Position numbers and translations under genes: made by a program. A stretch of DNA of 64,000 nt, from the NCBI RefSeq assembly GCF_028369295.1, contig NZ_JAQMYP010000045.1, positions 20,295 through 84,294 of the forward strand, read 5' to 3'. Shown one piece after another: positions 43,197 to 52,024 of this stretch (the first letter of the stretch is position 1; every line of letters begins with the position of its first letter). The notes below the pieces were generated by a model, which ran no database searches, was not told the origin of the DNA, and saw nothing but the letters and a program-made list of their open reading frames with translations. This stretch comes from Streptomyces sp. HD (GTDB taxonomy: Bacteria > Actinomycetota > Actinomycetes > Streptomycetales > Streptomycetaceae).

Positions 43197-44296
43197 TAGA
43201 GCCGGATCTCCGTCGCCCCCAGCTCACGCGCGCGTGCCGCGTCCGACGCGAGCGTGCCGGGACTGCCTCCCATCCCGGAGACCACACCGAGGTTGGCGGC
43301 GACGACGGCGTCCTCGCGGCCCTGTTCGGCGAAGGGTGTCAGCAGGCCGGGGCCGCCCGCGCAGGGCACCACCACGCCGTCCGCGACGGACAGGATGTGC
43401 GCGGGGTCGACGCCGGGGTTCGCGCCGACGCGGTAGGTCAGCGGGTCGGCGTGCAGCAGCACCTGGAAGCCGTCGGGGGCGGCCCGGCGTACGGCCGTGA
43501 TGGCCGTCTCCTGGAGCGTACGGGCGGTTTCGTCGCGCCACGCGCGTGTGGCCGCCGCCGTCTGCGAGCCGAGCAGCTTCTCGACCCCGGCCCACCCCTC
43601 GTCGGCGACCACGCCCTGCCACAGCGGTTCGAGGGCGGTGCGCACGGCGGCCGCCAGCTCGTCGGCGTCCACGCCCTGGGCGCCGTAGCCCTCCTTGCAG
43701 GTCGGGCAGAAGCAGAGCGCCATGAGGTAGTACCCGGCGTCGCCGAGTGGGACGCCGCCCGTCTTGTCGTGGGCGTGCAGATGCTGGAGGCCGTACCAGC
43801 CGAGGGACTCCAGCTCGGTACCCCGGGCCCCGGGGCGAACGGCGGCCTCGGCGGCCAGGTCGACGAGGTACGCGCGCGTGGCGGGCTGGGCGATGCACGG
43901 GGCCCAGGGGTAGCGGTCGCCGTAGGCGTTGACGACCGAGGTGTCGGGGTGCTCGGCGCCGAGGCGGGAGTTGTGCGCGAGGACGACCCAGGTGTGCACC
44001 TCCAGGCCGGCGCCCGCGAGTGCGGCGGCCGCCTCGCCATGGGCGTCCCCGGGTGCCCAGTCGCCGGCCGGGTACGGGCGCGGCACGCGGCCCTTCCAGC
44101 GGTCGTCCGGCGGGTACAGCACGGCCGCGTGTTCGGCGGTGACGATGCGGTGACGCGGGTGGCGGGGGGTGAGGGCGCGGGTGGAGTGGTAGGCGGCGGC
44201 GAGCGTCACCTGCTGCACGCCGAGGGCGGCGATCCTGCCGGGTGCCTCCGGGTCTCCGTTGACGTCCCAGGGGTAGACGAATGCCGACGCCTTCAC
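43133..44296 (-). CDS. unrecognised protein in the uronate cluster, TIM-barrel-like
   Basis: Protein of 387 residues, no signal peptide. GTG 44296 overlaps the stop of kdgD, so the two are translated together. It begins KASAFVYPWDVNGDPEAPGRIAALGVQQVTLAAAYHS and alternates hydrophobic strands with Ala-rich helices, as in a glycoside-hydrolase-like barrel. Notable motifs are LEVHTWVVLAHN, WYGLQHLHAHDK and MALCFCPTCKEGYG, which has three Cys as in a metal site. Its position suggests a step in uronate or aldarate metabolism (lactonase, isomerase or glycosidase). I cannot assign a reaction. Confidence 0.75.
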   Translation of the reverse strand: MKASAFVYPWDVNGDPEAPGRIAALGVQQVTLAAAYHSTRALTPRHPRHRIVTAEHAAVLYPPDDRWKGRVPRPYPAGDWAPGDAHGEAAAALAGAGLEVHTWVVLAHNSRLGAEHPDTSVVNAYGDRYPWAPCIAQPATRAYLVDLAAEAAVRPGARGTELESLGWYGLQHLHAHDKTGGVPLGDAGYYLMALCFCPTCKEGYGAQGVDADELAAAVRTALEPLWQGVVADEGWAGVEKLLGSQTAAATRAWRDETARTLQETAITAVRRAAPDGFQVLLHADPLTYRVGANPGVDPAHILSVADGVVVPCAGGPGLLTPFAEQGREDAVVAANLGVVSGMGGSPGTLASDAARARELGATEIRLYHAGLASDGDLAAVREGLAGL

Positions 44297-45258
44297 TTGG
44301 TGTCCTCCGGCTCCTGCTCCTGCGGCTTCTCCAACATCGCGTAGCCGCGCTCGATCACCTGCGCGAGCTGCTTGACATGGTCCTCGCTCGGCTCGTGCAG
44401 CGGGGGCCGCACCTCCCCCACGTCCAGTCCGCGCAGCCGTACGCCCGCCTTGACGAGGGCCACGGCGTATCCGCGGCCCTGGGCACGCAGTTCGACGAAC
44501 GGGCGGTAGAAGCCGTCGAGGAGGCGGTTCACGCTCGTGTCGTCGCCCGACTCCAGGGCCCGGTAGAAGGCGAGGGCCACCTCCGGGGCGAAGCAGAACA
44601 CGGCGGAGGAGTAGAGGGTGACGCCGATCGCGCGGTAGGCGAGCTGGGTCTGTTCGGCGGTCGGCAGTCCGTTGAAGTACAGGAAGTCGCCGGGGACCTC
44701 GGTGCGCACGGCGCTGACGATCCGCTGCATCAGGTCCAGGTCGCCGAGGCCGTCCTTGAGGCCGATGACGCCGTCCGTGCGGGCCAGCTCCACCACGGTG
44801 TCCGGGCTGAACACGGCGTTGTCGCGCTGGTAGACGATCACGGGGAGCCCGGTCGCCGCCGCGACCTCCTTGTAGTGCCGCAGCAGCCCCTCCTGTCCGG
44901 CGACGACGAGGTAGGGCGGCATGGCGAGCAGCCCGTCCGCCCCGGCCGCCTCGGCGAGCCTCGCGTACCGCACGGCGAGGGCGGTGCCGTAACCGGCGCC
45001 CGCGACGACCGGCACGCGGCCGTCCGTGGCCTCGACGGCGGCCCGTACGCACGCCTCGTACTCCTCGGGTGTGAGCGCGTGGAACTCCCCGGTCCCGCAG
45101 CACGCGAACACGGCGGCGGCCCCGGCCTCGACGCCCCGGCGCACATGGGTGCGGTAGGTGTCGAGGTCGACCGAGCCGTCGGGGTCGTAGGCGGTGACGG
45201 GGAAGAACAGCGGCCCGCCGGGCGTGCCGAGGCGTGCGGCGAGGGGGGCTGGCGTCAC
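44293..45258 (-). CDS. kdgD: 5-dehydro-4-deoxyglucarate dehydratase
   Basis: DHDPS-superfamily enzyme of 321 residues that converts 5-keto-4-deoxyglucarate into 2,5-dioxovalerate with loss of water and CO2. It shows GPLFFPVTAYDPDGSVDLDTYRTHV, CCGTGEFHALTPEEY, the Tyr motif VIVYQRDN and the Schiff-base Lys in VIGLKDGLGD. GTG 45258 has GGGAG upstream. It is divergent from uronate dehydrogenase; together they give the two ends of the oxidative galacturonate/glucuronate route whose product goes to the dehydrogenase at 2.8 kb. Confidence 0.9.
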   Translation of the reverse strand: MTPAPLAARLGTPGGPLFFPVTAYDPDGSVDLDTYRTHVRRGVEAGAAAVFACCGTGEFHALTPEEYEACVRAAVEATDGRVPVVAGAGYGTALAVRYARLAEAAGADGLLAMPPYLVVAGQEGLLRHYKEVAAATGLPVIVYQRDNAVFSPDTVVELARTDGVIGLKDGLGDLDLMQRIVSAVRTEVPGDFLYFNGLPTAEQTQLAYRAIGVTLYSSAVFCFAPEVALAFYRALESGDDTSVNRLLDGFYRPFVELRAQGRGYAVALVKAGVRLRGLDVGEVRPPLHEPSEDHVKQLAQVIERGYAMLEKPQEQEPEDTK

Positions 45259-45298
45259 GGGCTCTCCCTGGAGCGAGAACAGACGAGTACGGAGTGAA

Positions 45299-45344
45299 GT
45301 GCAGGTTTCTGATCAGAGTTTACGGTTATGAACGCCACCTGCAC
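45299..45344. promoter_or_regulatory. inverted repeats in the kdgD-udh divergent promoter
   Basis: GTGCAGGT (45299-45306) and ACCTGCAC (45337-45344) form a perfect inverted pair. The palindrome TCTGATCAGA lies between them (45308-45317). The pair lies in the 178-base divergent gap between kdgD and the uronate dehydrogenase gene and probably serves a shared repressor, not encoded next to it. Confidence 0.5.
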
Positions 45345-45436
45345 CACTCTTGACGCCGAAGGATGGTGATCCTTAACTAGTCCATGAATGTGAATACCGT
45401 GCACGCATGCGGCCGATGACCCTAGGAGACCCGAGG

Positions 45437-46246
45437 ATGCCAGCGCCCCGCACCGTTCTGCTCACCGGCGCCGCCGGCGGCCTCGGCACCCTGATGCGGG
45501 ACCTGCTCCCGGCGTACGGCTACGAGCTGAGGCTGCTCGACCTGCGTCCGGTCGAGGGCGAACCGGACTCGATCGTCGCCGACCTCGCCGACCGGAAGGC
45601 GCTGCGCGAGGCCGTGCGGGGCGTCGACGCGGTCATCCATCTCGCGGGCATCTCCCTGGAAGCCCCGTTCGAGAAGATCCTCCGGGCGAACATCGAGGGC
45701 ACCTACAACCTGTACGAGGCCGCCCGCGAGGAGGGCGTCGGGCGCATCGTGTTCGCCTCCTCCAACCATGCGGTCGGCTTCACGCCCCGCCCCCGGGGCG
45801 ACGACCCCCTCATCCCCATCGACACCCCGCGCCGTCCGGACACCTTCTACGGCCTGTCCAAGTCCTTCGGCGAGGACCTGGCGCAGTTCTACTGGGACAA
45901 GCACGGCCTGGAGACGGTGTCCGTACGCATCGGTTCGTGCTTCCCCGAGCCGACCAGCGTGCGCATGCTCTCGGTGTGGATGAGCCCGGCCGACGGCGCC
46001 CGCCTCTTCCACGCGGCCCTGACCGCCGAGCACGTCGGGCACACGGTCGTCCACGGTTCCTCGGCGAACACCCGCCTGTGGTGGGACCTGACCTCCGCCC
46101 GCTCCCTCGGCTACGACCCCCAGGACGACTCCGAACCGTACGCCGAGAAGCTGATCGCCGAGCAGGGCGAGCTCGACCCGGAGAACATCGCGCACGCCTA
46201 CCTGGGCGGCCACTTCGTGAGCGACCCGCCCATCTGGCCGTACTGA
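45437..46246 (+). CDS. udh: uronate dehydrogenase (NAD-dependent)
   Basis: Short-chain-type dehydrogenase of 269 residues that oxidises D-galacturonate or D-glucuronate to the aldaro-lactone. NAD site TVLLTGAAGGLGTLM, DLADRKALREAVRGVDAVIHLAGIS, the catalytic YGLSKSFGEDLA (Tyr-x-x-x-Lys) and SSNHAVGFTPRPRGDDPLIPID match the uronate dehydrogenase family closely. ATG 45437 is preferred, because GGAG lies ten bases upstream; ATG 45407 is upstream in frame. It is divergent from kdgD. Confidence 0.9.
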   Translation: MPAPRTVLLTGAAGGLGTLMRDLLPAYGYELRLLDLRPVEGEPDSIVADLADRKALREAVRGVDAVIHLAGISLEAPFEKILRANIEGTYNLYEAAREEGVGRIVFASSNHAVGFTPRPRGDDPLIPIDTPRRPDTFYGLSKSFGEDLAQFYWDKHGLETVSVRIGSCFPEPTSVRMLSVWMSPADGARLFHAALTAEHVGHTVVHGSSANTRLWWDLTSARSLGYDPQDDSEPYAEKLIAEQGELDPENIAHAYLGGHFVSDPPIWPY

Positions 46247-46252
46247 GGGCCC

Positions 46253-46317
46253 GCCGTACCGGAAATCGGGCCGTGCCGTAACCGGGCCGTACCAAGATCG
46301 GGTCGTGCCGAATCCGG
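46253..46317 (+). repeat. four degenerate 16-17-base tandem repeats
   Basis: Units of the form GYCGTRCC-N-RAATCCGG: 46253-46269, 46270-46285, 46286-46301, 46302-46317. They start seven bases after the udh stop. No gene is seen in the rest of the 357-base gap up to 46603 apart from the terminator. Confidence 0.6.
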
Positions 46318-46361
46318 CGTTGTTGAAATCTGGCCTTTCTGACCGAAACAAGTCGTCCTGT

Positions 46362-46398
46362 GGGGGCGGGCGGGCACCGAACGGGCCCGCCCGCCCCC
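46362..46398 (+). terminator. strong hairpin terminator after udh
   Basis: Perfect 14-base stem GGGGGCGGGCGGGC / GCCCGCCCGCCCCC with a nine-base loop, 115 bases after the udh stop. There is no long T-run, which is usual for Streptomyces. Confidence 0.75.
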
Positions 46399-46603
46399 GT
46401 ATTCGGGCACGGACGACGCCCGATCTCACGCGCCACATCGCAACCACGCAGGTCCGCGACGGGCACGCCACACGGTGAACGGGCATATACGGGCAGCATC
46501 GAACCCGCAACAGACCTGGTCAGCACCGGGCACCCGCTGTAGAACTTCCCCCAAGGCCCCCACCGGGCCCGAACGGGCAGCGAAGCGGAAGGCAGGTGTC
46601 GGC

Positions 46604-47374
46604 ATGAGCACGAGAACGGCGGAAGAACGCCAGCGCGAGATCGTGCTGGCCGCACGACGTGATGGCTCGGTCGACGTCACCGCGCTCGCCGTCGAACTCG
46701 GCGTGGCCCGGGAGACCGTACGGCGGGATCTGCGCGTCCTGGAGGACCACGGCCTGCTCCGCCGCACCCATGGCGGCGCCTACCCCGTGGAGAGCGCCGG
46801 CTTCGAGACGACGCTCGCCTTCCGTGCCACCAGCCACGTCCCCGAGAAGCGCCGGGTCGCGTCCGCCGCGGCCGAGCTGCTCGGGGACGCCGAGTCGGTC
46901 TTCGTCGACGAGGGCTTCACCCCGCAGCTCATCGCCGAGGCCCTGCCCACGGACCGGCCGCTGACCGTGGTCACCGCCTCCCTGCCGGTCGCGGGCGCGC
47001 TCGCCGAGGCCGAGAAGATCTCCGTGCTGCTGCTCGGCGGCCGGGTGCGGTCCGGCACGCTCGCCACCGTCGACCACTGGACGACGAAGATGCTGGCCGG
47101 CTTCGTCATCGACCTGGCCTTCATCGGCGCCAACGGCATCTCCCGCGAGCACGGCCTCACCACCCCCGACCCGGCCGTCAGCGAAGTGAAGGCACAGGCG
47201 ATCCGGTCCGCGCGGCGCACGGTGTTCGCCGGCGTCCACACCAAGTTCGGTGCGGTCAGCTTCTGCCGGTTCGCCGACATCGGCGCGCTGGAGGCGATCG
47301 TCACCAGCACGCTCCTGCCCGCCTCGGAGGCCCACCGCTACTCCCTGCTGGGGCCACAGGTCATCCGCGTCTGA
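46604..47374 (+). CDS. DeoR/GlpR family transcriptional regulator
   Basis: Regulator of 256 residues from ATG 46604. The N-terminal helix-turn-helix reads RQREIVLAARRDGSVDVTAL, then LGVARETVRRDLRVLEDHGLLRRTHGGA, the DeoR signature. The C-terminal sugar-phosphate sensing domain has VFVDEGFTPQLIAEAL, LLLGGRVRSGTL and AFIGANGISREHGLTT. It precedes the sugar/polyol ABC operon by 131 bases and probably controls it through a phosphorylated intermediate. Confidence 0.9.
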   Translation: MSTRTAEERQREIVLAARRDGSVDVTALAVELGVARETVRRDLRVLEDHGLLRRTHGGAYPVESAGFETTLAFRATSHVPEKRRVASAAAELLGDAESVFVDEGFTPQLIAEALPTDRPLTVVTASLPVAGALAEAEKISVLLLGGRVRSGTLATVDHWTTKMLAGFVIDLAFIGANGISREHGLTTPDPAVSEVKAQAIRSARRTVFAGVHTKFGAVSFCRFADIGALEAIVTSTLLPASEAHRYSLLGPQVIRV

Positions 47375-47505
47375 CCCCCGGCCGCACCCGCCGTCCCACC
47401 ACCACAGACAGTCCGGCAATCCAACCGACCCACCCGTAGGGCAACCCGTAGGGCACTCCCCGCCCCAAGACCGTCCCCTTTGCACCTAATGTCCAGGAGT
47501 ACCGC

Positions 47506-48867
47506 ATGCGAACCCAGAGCCGACGCGCGCCACGCACCCTCTACGCCGTGGCAGCGATAGGGACGCTGATCGCTCCGCTCGCCGCCTGCTCGGGCGCCGG
47601 CGGGTCCTCGTCCGCCGACGGGCGCTCCATCAACGTCCTGATGGTGAACAACCCGCAGATGGTCGAGTTGCAGAAGCTCACCGCCGACAACTTCACCAAG
47701 GACACCGGGATCAAGGTGAACTTCACCGTCCTCCCGGAGAACGACGTCCGCGACAAGATCAGCCAGGACTTCGCCAACCAGGCCGGCCAGTACGACATCG
47801 CCACCCTCAGCAACTACGAGATCCCGATCTACGCCAAGAACGGGTGGCTGCACTCCCTGGACTCCTACGTCAAGGCCGACACCGCCTTCGACCAGGCCGA
47901 CGTCCTCAAGCCGATGACCCAGGCCCTCACCGCCGAGGACGGCAAGCTCTACGGCGAGCCCTTCTACGGCGAGTCCTCCTTCCTGATGTACCGCAAGGAC
48001 GTCTTCGAGAAGGCGGGCCTGAAGATGCCGGACAAGCCCACCTGGCAGCAGGTCGCCGGACTCGCCGCCAAGGCGGACGGCGCCGAGTCCGGCATGAAGG
48101 GCATCTGCCTGCGCGGCCTGCCCGGCTGGGGCGAGGTGATGGCGCCGCTGACGACGGTCGTCAACACCTTCGGCGGGACCTGGTTCGACAAGGACTGGAA
48201 CGCACAGCTGGACTCCGAGGAGTTCAAGCAGGCCACCCAGTTCTACGTCGACCTGGTGCGCAAGCACGGTGAGTCCGGCGCCGCGCAGTCCGGCTACGCC
48301 GAGTGCCTGAACAACATGACCCAGGGCAAGACGGCCATGTGGTACGACGCCACGGCGGGCGCCGGCTCCCTGGAGGCGAGCGGCTCTCCGGTCAAGGGCA
48401 AGATCGGCTACGTCCCGGCCCCGGTCGACAAGACCGACAGCTCGGGCTGGCTCTACACCTGGGCCTGGGGTGTGCAGAAGGCGTCCCAGAACGCCGAGGA
48501 CGCCTGGAAGTTCATCTCGTGGGCGTCCGGCAAGGAGTACGAGAAGCTCGTCGGCGGGAAGATCGGCTGGGCCAACGTGCCCGGCGGCAAGCGGACATCG
48601 ACGTACGACATCCCGCAGTACCGCAAGGAGGCGGCCGCGTTCGCGGACGTCACCCGGGACGCCATCGCGAACGCCAAGCCCGAGGACCCGGGCGTGCAGC
48701 CCCGGCCCGCGCCCGGCATCCAGTTCGTCGGCATACCCGAGTTCACGGACCTGGGCACCAAGGTGTCCCAGGAGATCAGCGCCGCCATCGCCGGCCGGCA
48801 GTCCGTGGACAGCGCACTGAGCAAGTCGCAGAAGCTCGCCGAGGCCGTCGGAAAGAAGTACCAGTAG
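47506..48867 (+). CDS. sugar/polyol ABC transporter solute-binding lipoprotein
   Basis: Lipoprotein of 453 residues. CAGGAG precedes ATG 47506. The lipobox is IAPLAACSGAG. The mature protein is a family 1 binding protein of the group often annotated for mannitol/sorbitol (INVLMVNNPQMVELQKLTADNF; MWYDATAGAGSLEASGSPVKGKIGYVPAP). It is the first gene of an operon with two permeases and a zinc alcohol dehydrogenase, which fits a polyol substrate; the exact ligand is unknown. Confidence 0.9.
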   Translation: MRTQSRRAPRTLYAVAAIGTLIAPLAACSGAGGSSSADGRSINVLMVNNPQMVELQKLTADNFTKDTGIKVNFTVLPENDVRDKISQDFANQAGQYDIATLSNYEIPIYAKNGWLHSLDSYVKADTAFDQADVLKPMTQALTAEDGKLYGEPFYGESSFLMYRKDVFEKAGLKMPDKPTWQQVAGLAAKADGAESGMKGICLRGLPGWGEVMAPLTTVVNTFGGTWFDKDWNAQLDSEEFKQATQFYVDLVRKHGESGAAQSGYAECLNNMTQGKTAMWYDATAGAGSLEASGSPVKGKIGYVPAPVDKTDSSGWLYTWAWGVQKASQNAEDAWKFISWASGKEYEKLVGGKIGWANVPGGKRTSTYDIPQYRKEAAAFADVTRDAIANAKPEDPGVQPRPAPGIQFVGIPEFTDLGTKVSQEISAAIAGRQSVDSALSKSQKLAEAVGKKYQ

Positions 48868-48869
48868 CC

Positions 48870-49817
48870 ATGACCGTCACCACTCCCCCCACCCGGGTCG
48901 CCGCCGCCCACGCGCGGCCGGCGGCCCGGCGGCCGAACCGTATGCGTGCCTGGGCCACCCGGGCCCCGCTGCTGCCCGCGCTGATCTTCATGATCCTCGT
49001 GACGCAGCTGCCCTTCGTGGCGACGCTGGTGATCTCGTTCTTCGACTGGAACGCGCTCTACCCGGACGACCGTCACTTCGCCGGCCTCGCCAACTACTCG
49101 GAGGTGCTGAGCACACCCGATCTGCGCAAGTCGGTGTGGACAACGGTCCTGCTGACCGCCACGGTCGTGCTCGTCAGCCTGGTGCTGGGCCTGCTCCTTG
49201 CGCTCCTGCTGGACCGGAAGTTCCGTGGCCGGGCCGCCGTGCGCACGATGCTCATCGCCCCGTTCCTGCTGGTGCCGATCGCGGCCGCGCTGCTGTGGAA
49301 GCACGTGCTGTTCAACCCCGAGTACGGCCTGTTCAACGGCATCCTGCACTGGATCGGAGGGGATGGCGCGGTCCAGCCGGACTGGATCTCCGAAATGCCG
49401 CTGATGGCGGTCGAGGCCTCACTGATCTGGCAGTGGACGCCGTTCATGACGCTGATCCTGCTCGCCGGACTGCAGAGCCGTGACCCGCAGCTCATCGAGG
49501 CGGCCCGGGTGGACGGCGCGAGCGACTGGCAGGTGTTCGTCCACATGACGCTGCCGCACATCCGCCGCTACATCGAACTGAGCGTGCTGCTCGGCTCGAT
49601 CTACATCGTGCAGAACTTCGACGCGGTGTACACCATCACCTCCGGCGGCCTGGGCACCGCGAACCTGCCATACACCATCTACCAGACCTTCTACCAGGCG
49701 CACGAGAACGGCCTCGCCTCCGCGGCCGGCGTCATCGTCGTCATCGGCTCGATCATCCTCGCGACCTTCGCCCTGCGCGTCGTGTCGTCCCTGTTCCGCG
49801 CGGAGGTGTCCCGCTGA
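48870..49817 (+). CDS. sugar/polyol ABC permease (MalF type)
   Basis: Permease of 315 residues with six helices. The EAA loop is IEAARVDGASDWQVFVHMTLPHIR. It starts two bases after the binding-protein stop, and its stop shares an A with the next start (TGATG). A C-terminal signature is NLPYTIYQTFYQAHENGLASAAG. It imports the ligand with the partner permease; no ATPase gene is present in the operon. Confidence 0.92.
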   Translation: MTVTTPPTRVAAAHARPAARRPNRMRAWATRAPLLPALIFMILVTQLPFVATLVISFFDWNALYPDDRHFAGLANYSEVLSTPDLRKSVWTTVLLTATVVLVSLVLGLLLALLLDRKFRGRAAVRTMLIAPFLLVPIAAALLWKHVLFNPEYGLFNGILHWIGGDGAVQPDWISEMPLMAVEASLIWQWTPFMTLILLAGLQSRDPQLIEAARVDGASDWQVFVHMTLPHIRRYIELSVLLGSIYIVQNFDAVYTITSGGLGTANLPYTIYQTFYQAHENGLASAAGVIVVIGSIILATFALRVVSSLFRAEVSR

Positions 49818-50683
49818 TGACCACGCTCACCACCGCCACCCCGCGACGGCCGCGCCCCCGCGGCAGGTTCCAGGGCGCCGCCCTGGGCGTCGCCGCATGG
49901 CTGGCCGGCATCCTGTTCGTGCTGCCGATCCTCTGGCTGGTCCTGACGTCCTTCCACTCCGAGGCGGACGCGGCGACCAACCCGCCGTCGCTGGCGGCCT
50001 CGCTGACCCTGGACAGTTACCGGGAGTTCTTCGGCGTGGCGGGCGGCGCGAGCCCCTGGCCCGCGCTGATCAACTCCACGACGGCTTCGGTGGTCTCCAC
50101 GCTTCTGACGCTGGTCCTGGCCCTGCCCGCGGCGTACGCGCTGTCCATCCGCCCGGTGAAGAAGTGGACCGACGTCCTGTTCTTCTTCCTGTCCACGAAG
50201 ATGCTGCCGCTGGTGGCGGGCCTGCTGCCGATCTACCTCTTCGCCAAGAACACGGGCCTGCTGGACAACATCTGGGCCCTCGTCATCCTCTACACGGCCA
50301 TGAACCTGCCGATCGCGGTGTGGATGATGCAGTCCTTCCTCGCCGAGGTGCCGGTGGCGATCATCGAGGCGGCGCAGATCGACGGCGCGCGACTACCGAC
50401 GATCCTGGGCCGCGTCGTAGCCCCGATCGCCCTTCCCGGCATCGCGGCGACCTCCCTGATCTGCTTCATCTTCAGCTGGAACGAGCTGCTGTTCGCCCGA
50501 GTGCTGACCGGCGTGGTGGCGGAGACCGCCCCCGTCTTCCTGACCGGCTTCATCACCAGCCAGGGCCTGTTCCTGGCGAAGGTGTGCGCCGCGTCGCTCG
50601 TCATCTCCCTGCCGGTGCTCGCCGCGGGGTTCGCCGCCCAGGACAAGCTGGTCCAGGGCCTGTCGTTGGGAGCCGTCAAATGA
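49817..50683 (+). CDS. sugar/polyol ABC permease (MalG type)
   Basis: Permease of 288 residues with six helices (LGVAAWLAGILFVLPILWLVLTSFHS at the start). The EAA loop is IIEAAQIDGARLPTILGRVVAPIALPG. Tightly coupled upstream (TGATG) and downstream (ATGA). Confidence 0.92.
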   Translation: MTTLTTATPRRPRPRGRFQGAALGVAAWLAGILFVLPILWLVLTSFHSEADAATNPPSLAASLTLDSYREFFGVAGGASPWPALINSTTASVVSTLLTLVLALPAAYALSIRPVKKWTDVLFFFLSTKMLPLVAGLLPIYLFAKNTGLLDNIWALVILYTAMNLPIAVWMMQSFLAEVPVAIIEAAQIDGARLPTILGRVVAPIALPGIAATSLICFIFSWNELLFARVLTGVVAETAPVFLTGFITSQGLFLAKVCAASLVISLPVLAAGFAAQDKLVQGLSLGAVK

Positions 50684-51669
50684 AGGCCGCCGTCATCGAG
50701 TCCGTGGGCAAGGCCGTCGTCGCCGAGGTCCCGGACCCGACGCCAGGACCCCGCGAGGTCGTCGTCGAGGTGGCGGCCTGCGGCCTCTGCGGCACCGACC
50801 TGCACATCCTCCAGGGCGAGTTCGCACCGAAGCTGCCGATCGTGCCCGGGCACGAGTTCGCGGGCGAGGTGGTCGGCGTCGGCACCCAGGTCACGGAGGT
50901 GTCGGTGGGCGACCGGGTGGCGGTCGACCCGTCGCTCTACTGCTACGAGTGCCGCTACTGCCGTACCGGCCACAACAACCTCTGCGAACGCTGGGCCGCG
51001 ATCGGCGTGACGACGGCGGGCGGCGCGGCGCAGTTCGCCGTGGCACCGGTCGCCAACTGCGTGAAACTGCCGGACCATGTGCGCACGCAGGACGCGGCGC
51101 TGGTGGAGCCGTTGTCGTGCGCGGTACGCGGCTACGACGTCCTGAAGTCCCGCCTCGGCGCCCACGTCCTCATCTACGGCTCGGGCACGATGGGCCTGAT
51201 GATGCTGGAACTGGCCAAGCGGACCGGCGCGGCCAGCGTGGACGTGGTGGACGTGAACCCGGCCCGCCTGGAAACGGCCCGCCGCCTCGGCGTCTCCGCC
51301 TCCGCCGCCAACCCCGACGAACTGGACCGCCCCCAGGGCTGGGACCTGGTCGTCGACGCCACGGGCAACGCGGCGGCGATCCAGGACGGCCTGGACCGGG
51401 TGGCGAAGGCGGGCACGTTCCTGCAGTTCGGGGTGGCGGACTATGCGACGCGGGTGACGATCGACCCGTACCGCATCTACAACCAGGAGATCACCATCAC
51501 GGGCTCCATGGCGGTCCTCCACAGCTTCGAGCGCGCGGCGGAACTGTTCGCGGGCGGCGTCCTCGACCCGGAGGTCTTCATCAGCGACCGGATACCGCTG
51601 GAGCGCTACCCGGAGGCGCTGGAGCAGTTCGCGTCCGGGGTCGGACGGAAGATCGTGGTGGTGCCCTAG
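50680..51669 (+). CDS. zinc-dependent alcohol dehydrogenase (polyol/sorbitol dehydrogenase-like)
   Basis: Medium-chain dehydrogenase of 329 residues. The catalytic zinc site is in CGLCGTDLHILQG and PGHEFAGEVVGVG. The structural zinc loop is CYECRYCRTGHNNLC, with four Cys. The NAD(P) fold includes LIYGSGTMGLMMLELAKRTG and VDVVDVNPARLETAR. The start overlaps the permease stop by four bases, so it probably oxidises the polyol or sugar imported by the operon, giving a ketose or aldose. Confidence 0.9.
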   Translation: MKAAVIESVGKAVVAEVPDPTPGPREVVVEVAACGLCGTDLHILQGEFAPKLPIVPGHEFAGEVVGVGTQVTEVSVGDRVAVDPSLYCYECRYCRTGHNNLCERWAAIGVTTAGGAAQFAVAPVANCVKLPDHVRTQDAALVEPLSCAVRGYDVLKSRLGAHVLIYGSGTMGLMMLELAKRTGAASVDVVDVNPARLETARRLGVSASAANPDELDRPQGWDLVVDATGNAAAIQDGLDRVAKAGTFLQFGVADYATRVTIDPYRIYNQEITITGSMAVLHSFERAAELFAGGVLDPEVFISDRIPLERYPEALEQFASGVGRKIVVVP

Positions 51670-51734
51670 CCGACGGGATATCCATCGGGAAATCCATTGG
51701 GGGCGCGGGGCCACCGGACCATACGATCCCGGGC

Positions 51735-51959
51735 ATGCCGCGCCCCCATGGATTCGAGTACCGGGAACATGCCGACGGCACCGTGCGGATCACCCACCAC
51801 GGTCGCCCCGCAACCACTCTGCACGCCCCCCGCTCCGGCCAGTTCCTCGCCGAGGTCGAGGCGTCCTCCGACCCCCAGCTGGTCATGGCCCGCTGGACCG
51901 GGAACTACAGGCGGGGCAACGAGCGCACGGCCCGTAACCACCCCCGCAACCGCCGCTGA
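51735..51959 (+). CDS. small conserved-type hypothetical protein
   Basis: Protein of 74 residues from ATG 51735: MPRPHGFEYREHADGTVRIT..., with HHGRPATTLHAP and FLAEVEASSDPQLVMARWTGNYRRGNERTARNH. It is basic, without signal peptide or membrane helix, and looks like a small strand-rich domain. The family is not recognised. Codon use matches its neighbours, which supports a real gene. It sits alone between the polyol operon and the TerD gene. Confidence 0.7.
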   Translation: MPRPHGFEYREHADGTVRITHHGRPATTLHAPRSGQFLAEVEASSDPQLVMARWTGNYRRGNERTARNHPRNRR

Positions 51960-52024
51960 CCCCGCTTCCGCCAAATGGCCGCCGGGTAAGGGAACGGTAA
52001 AAGACCGCCGCTCGTTCACCGGGC

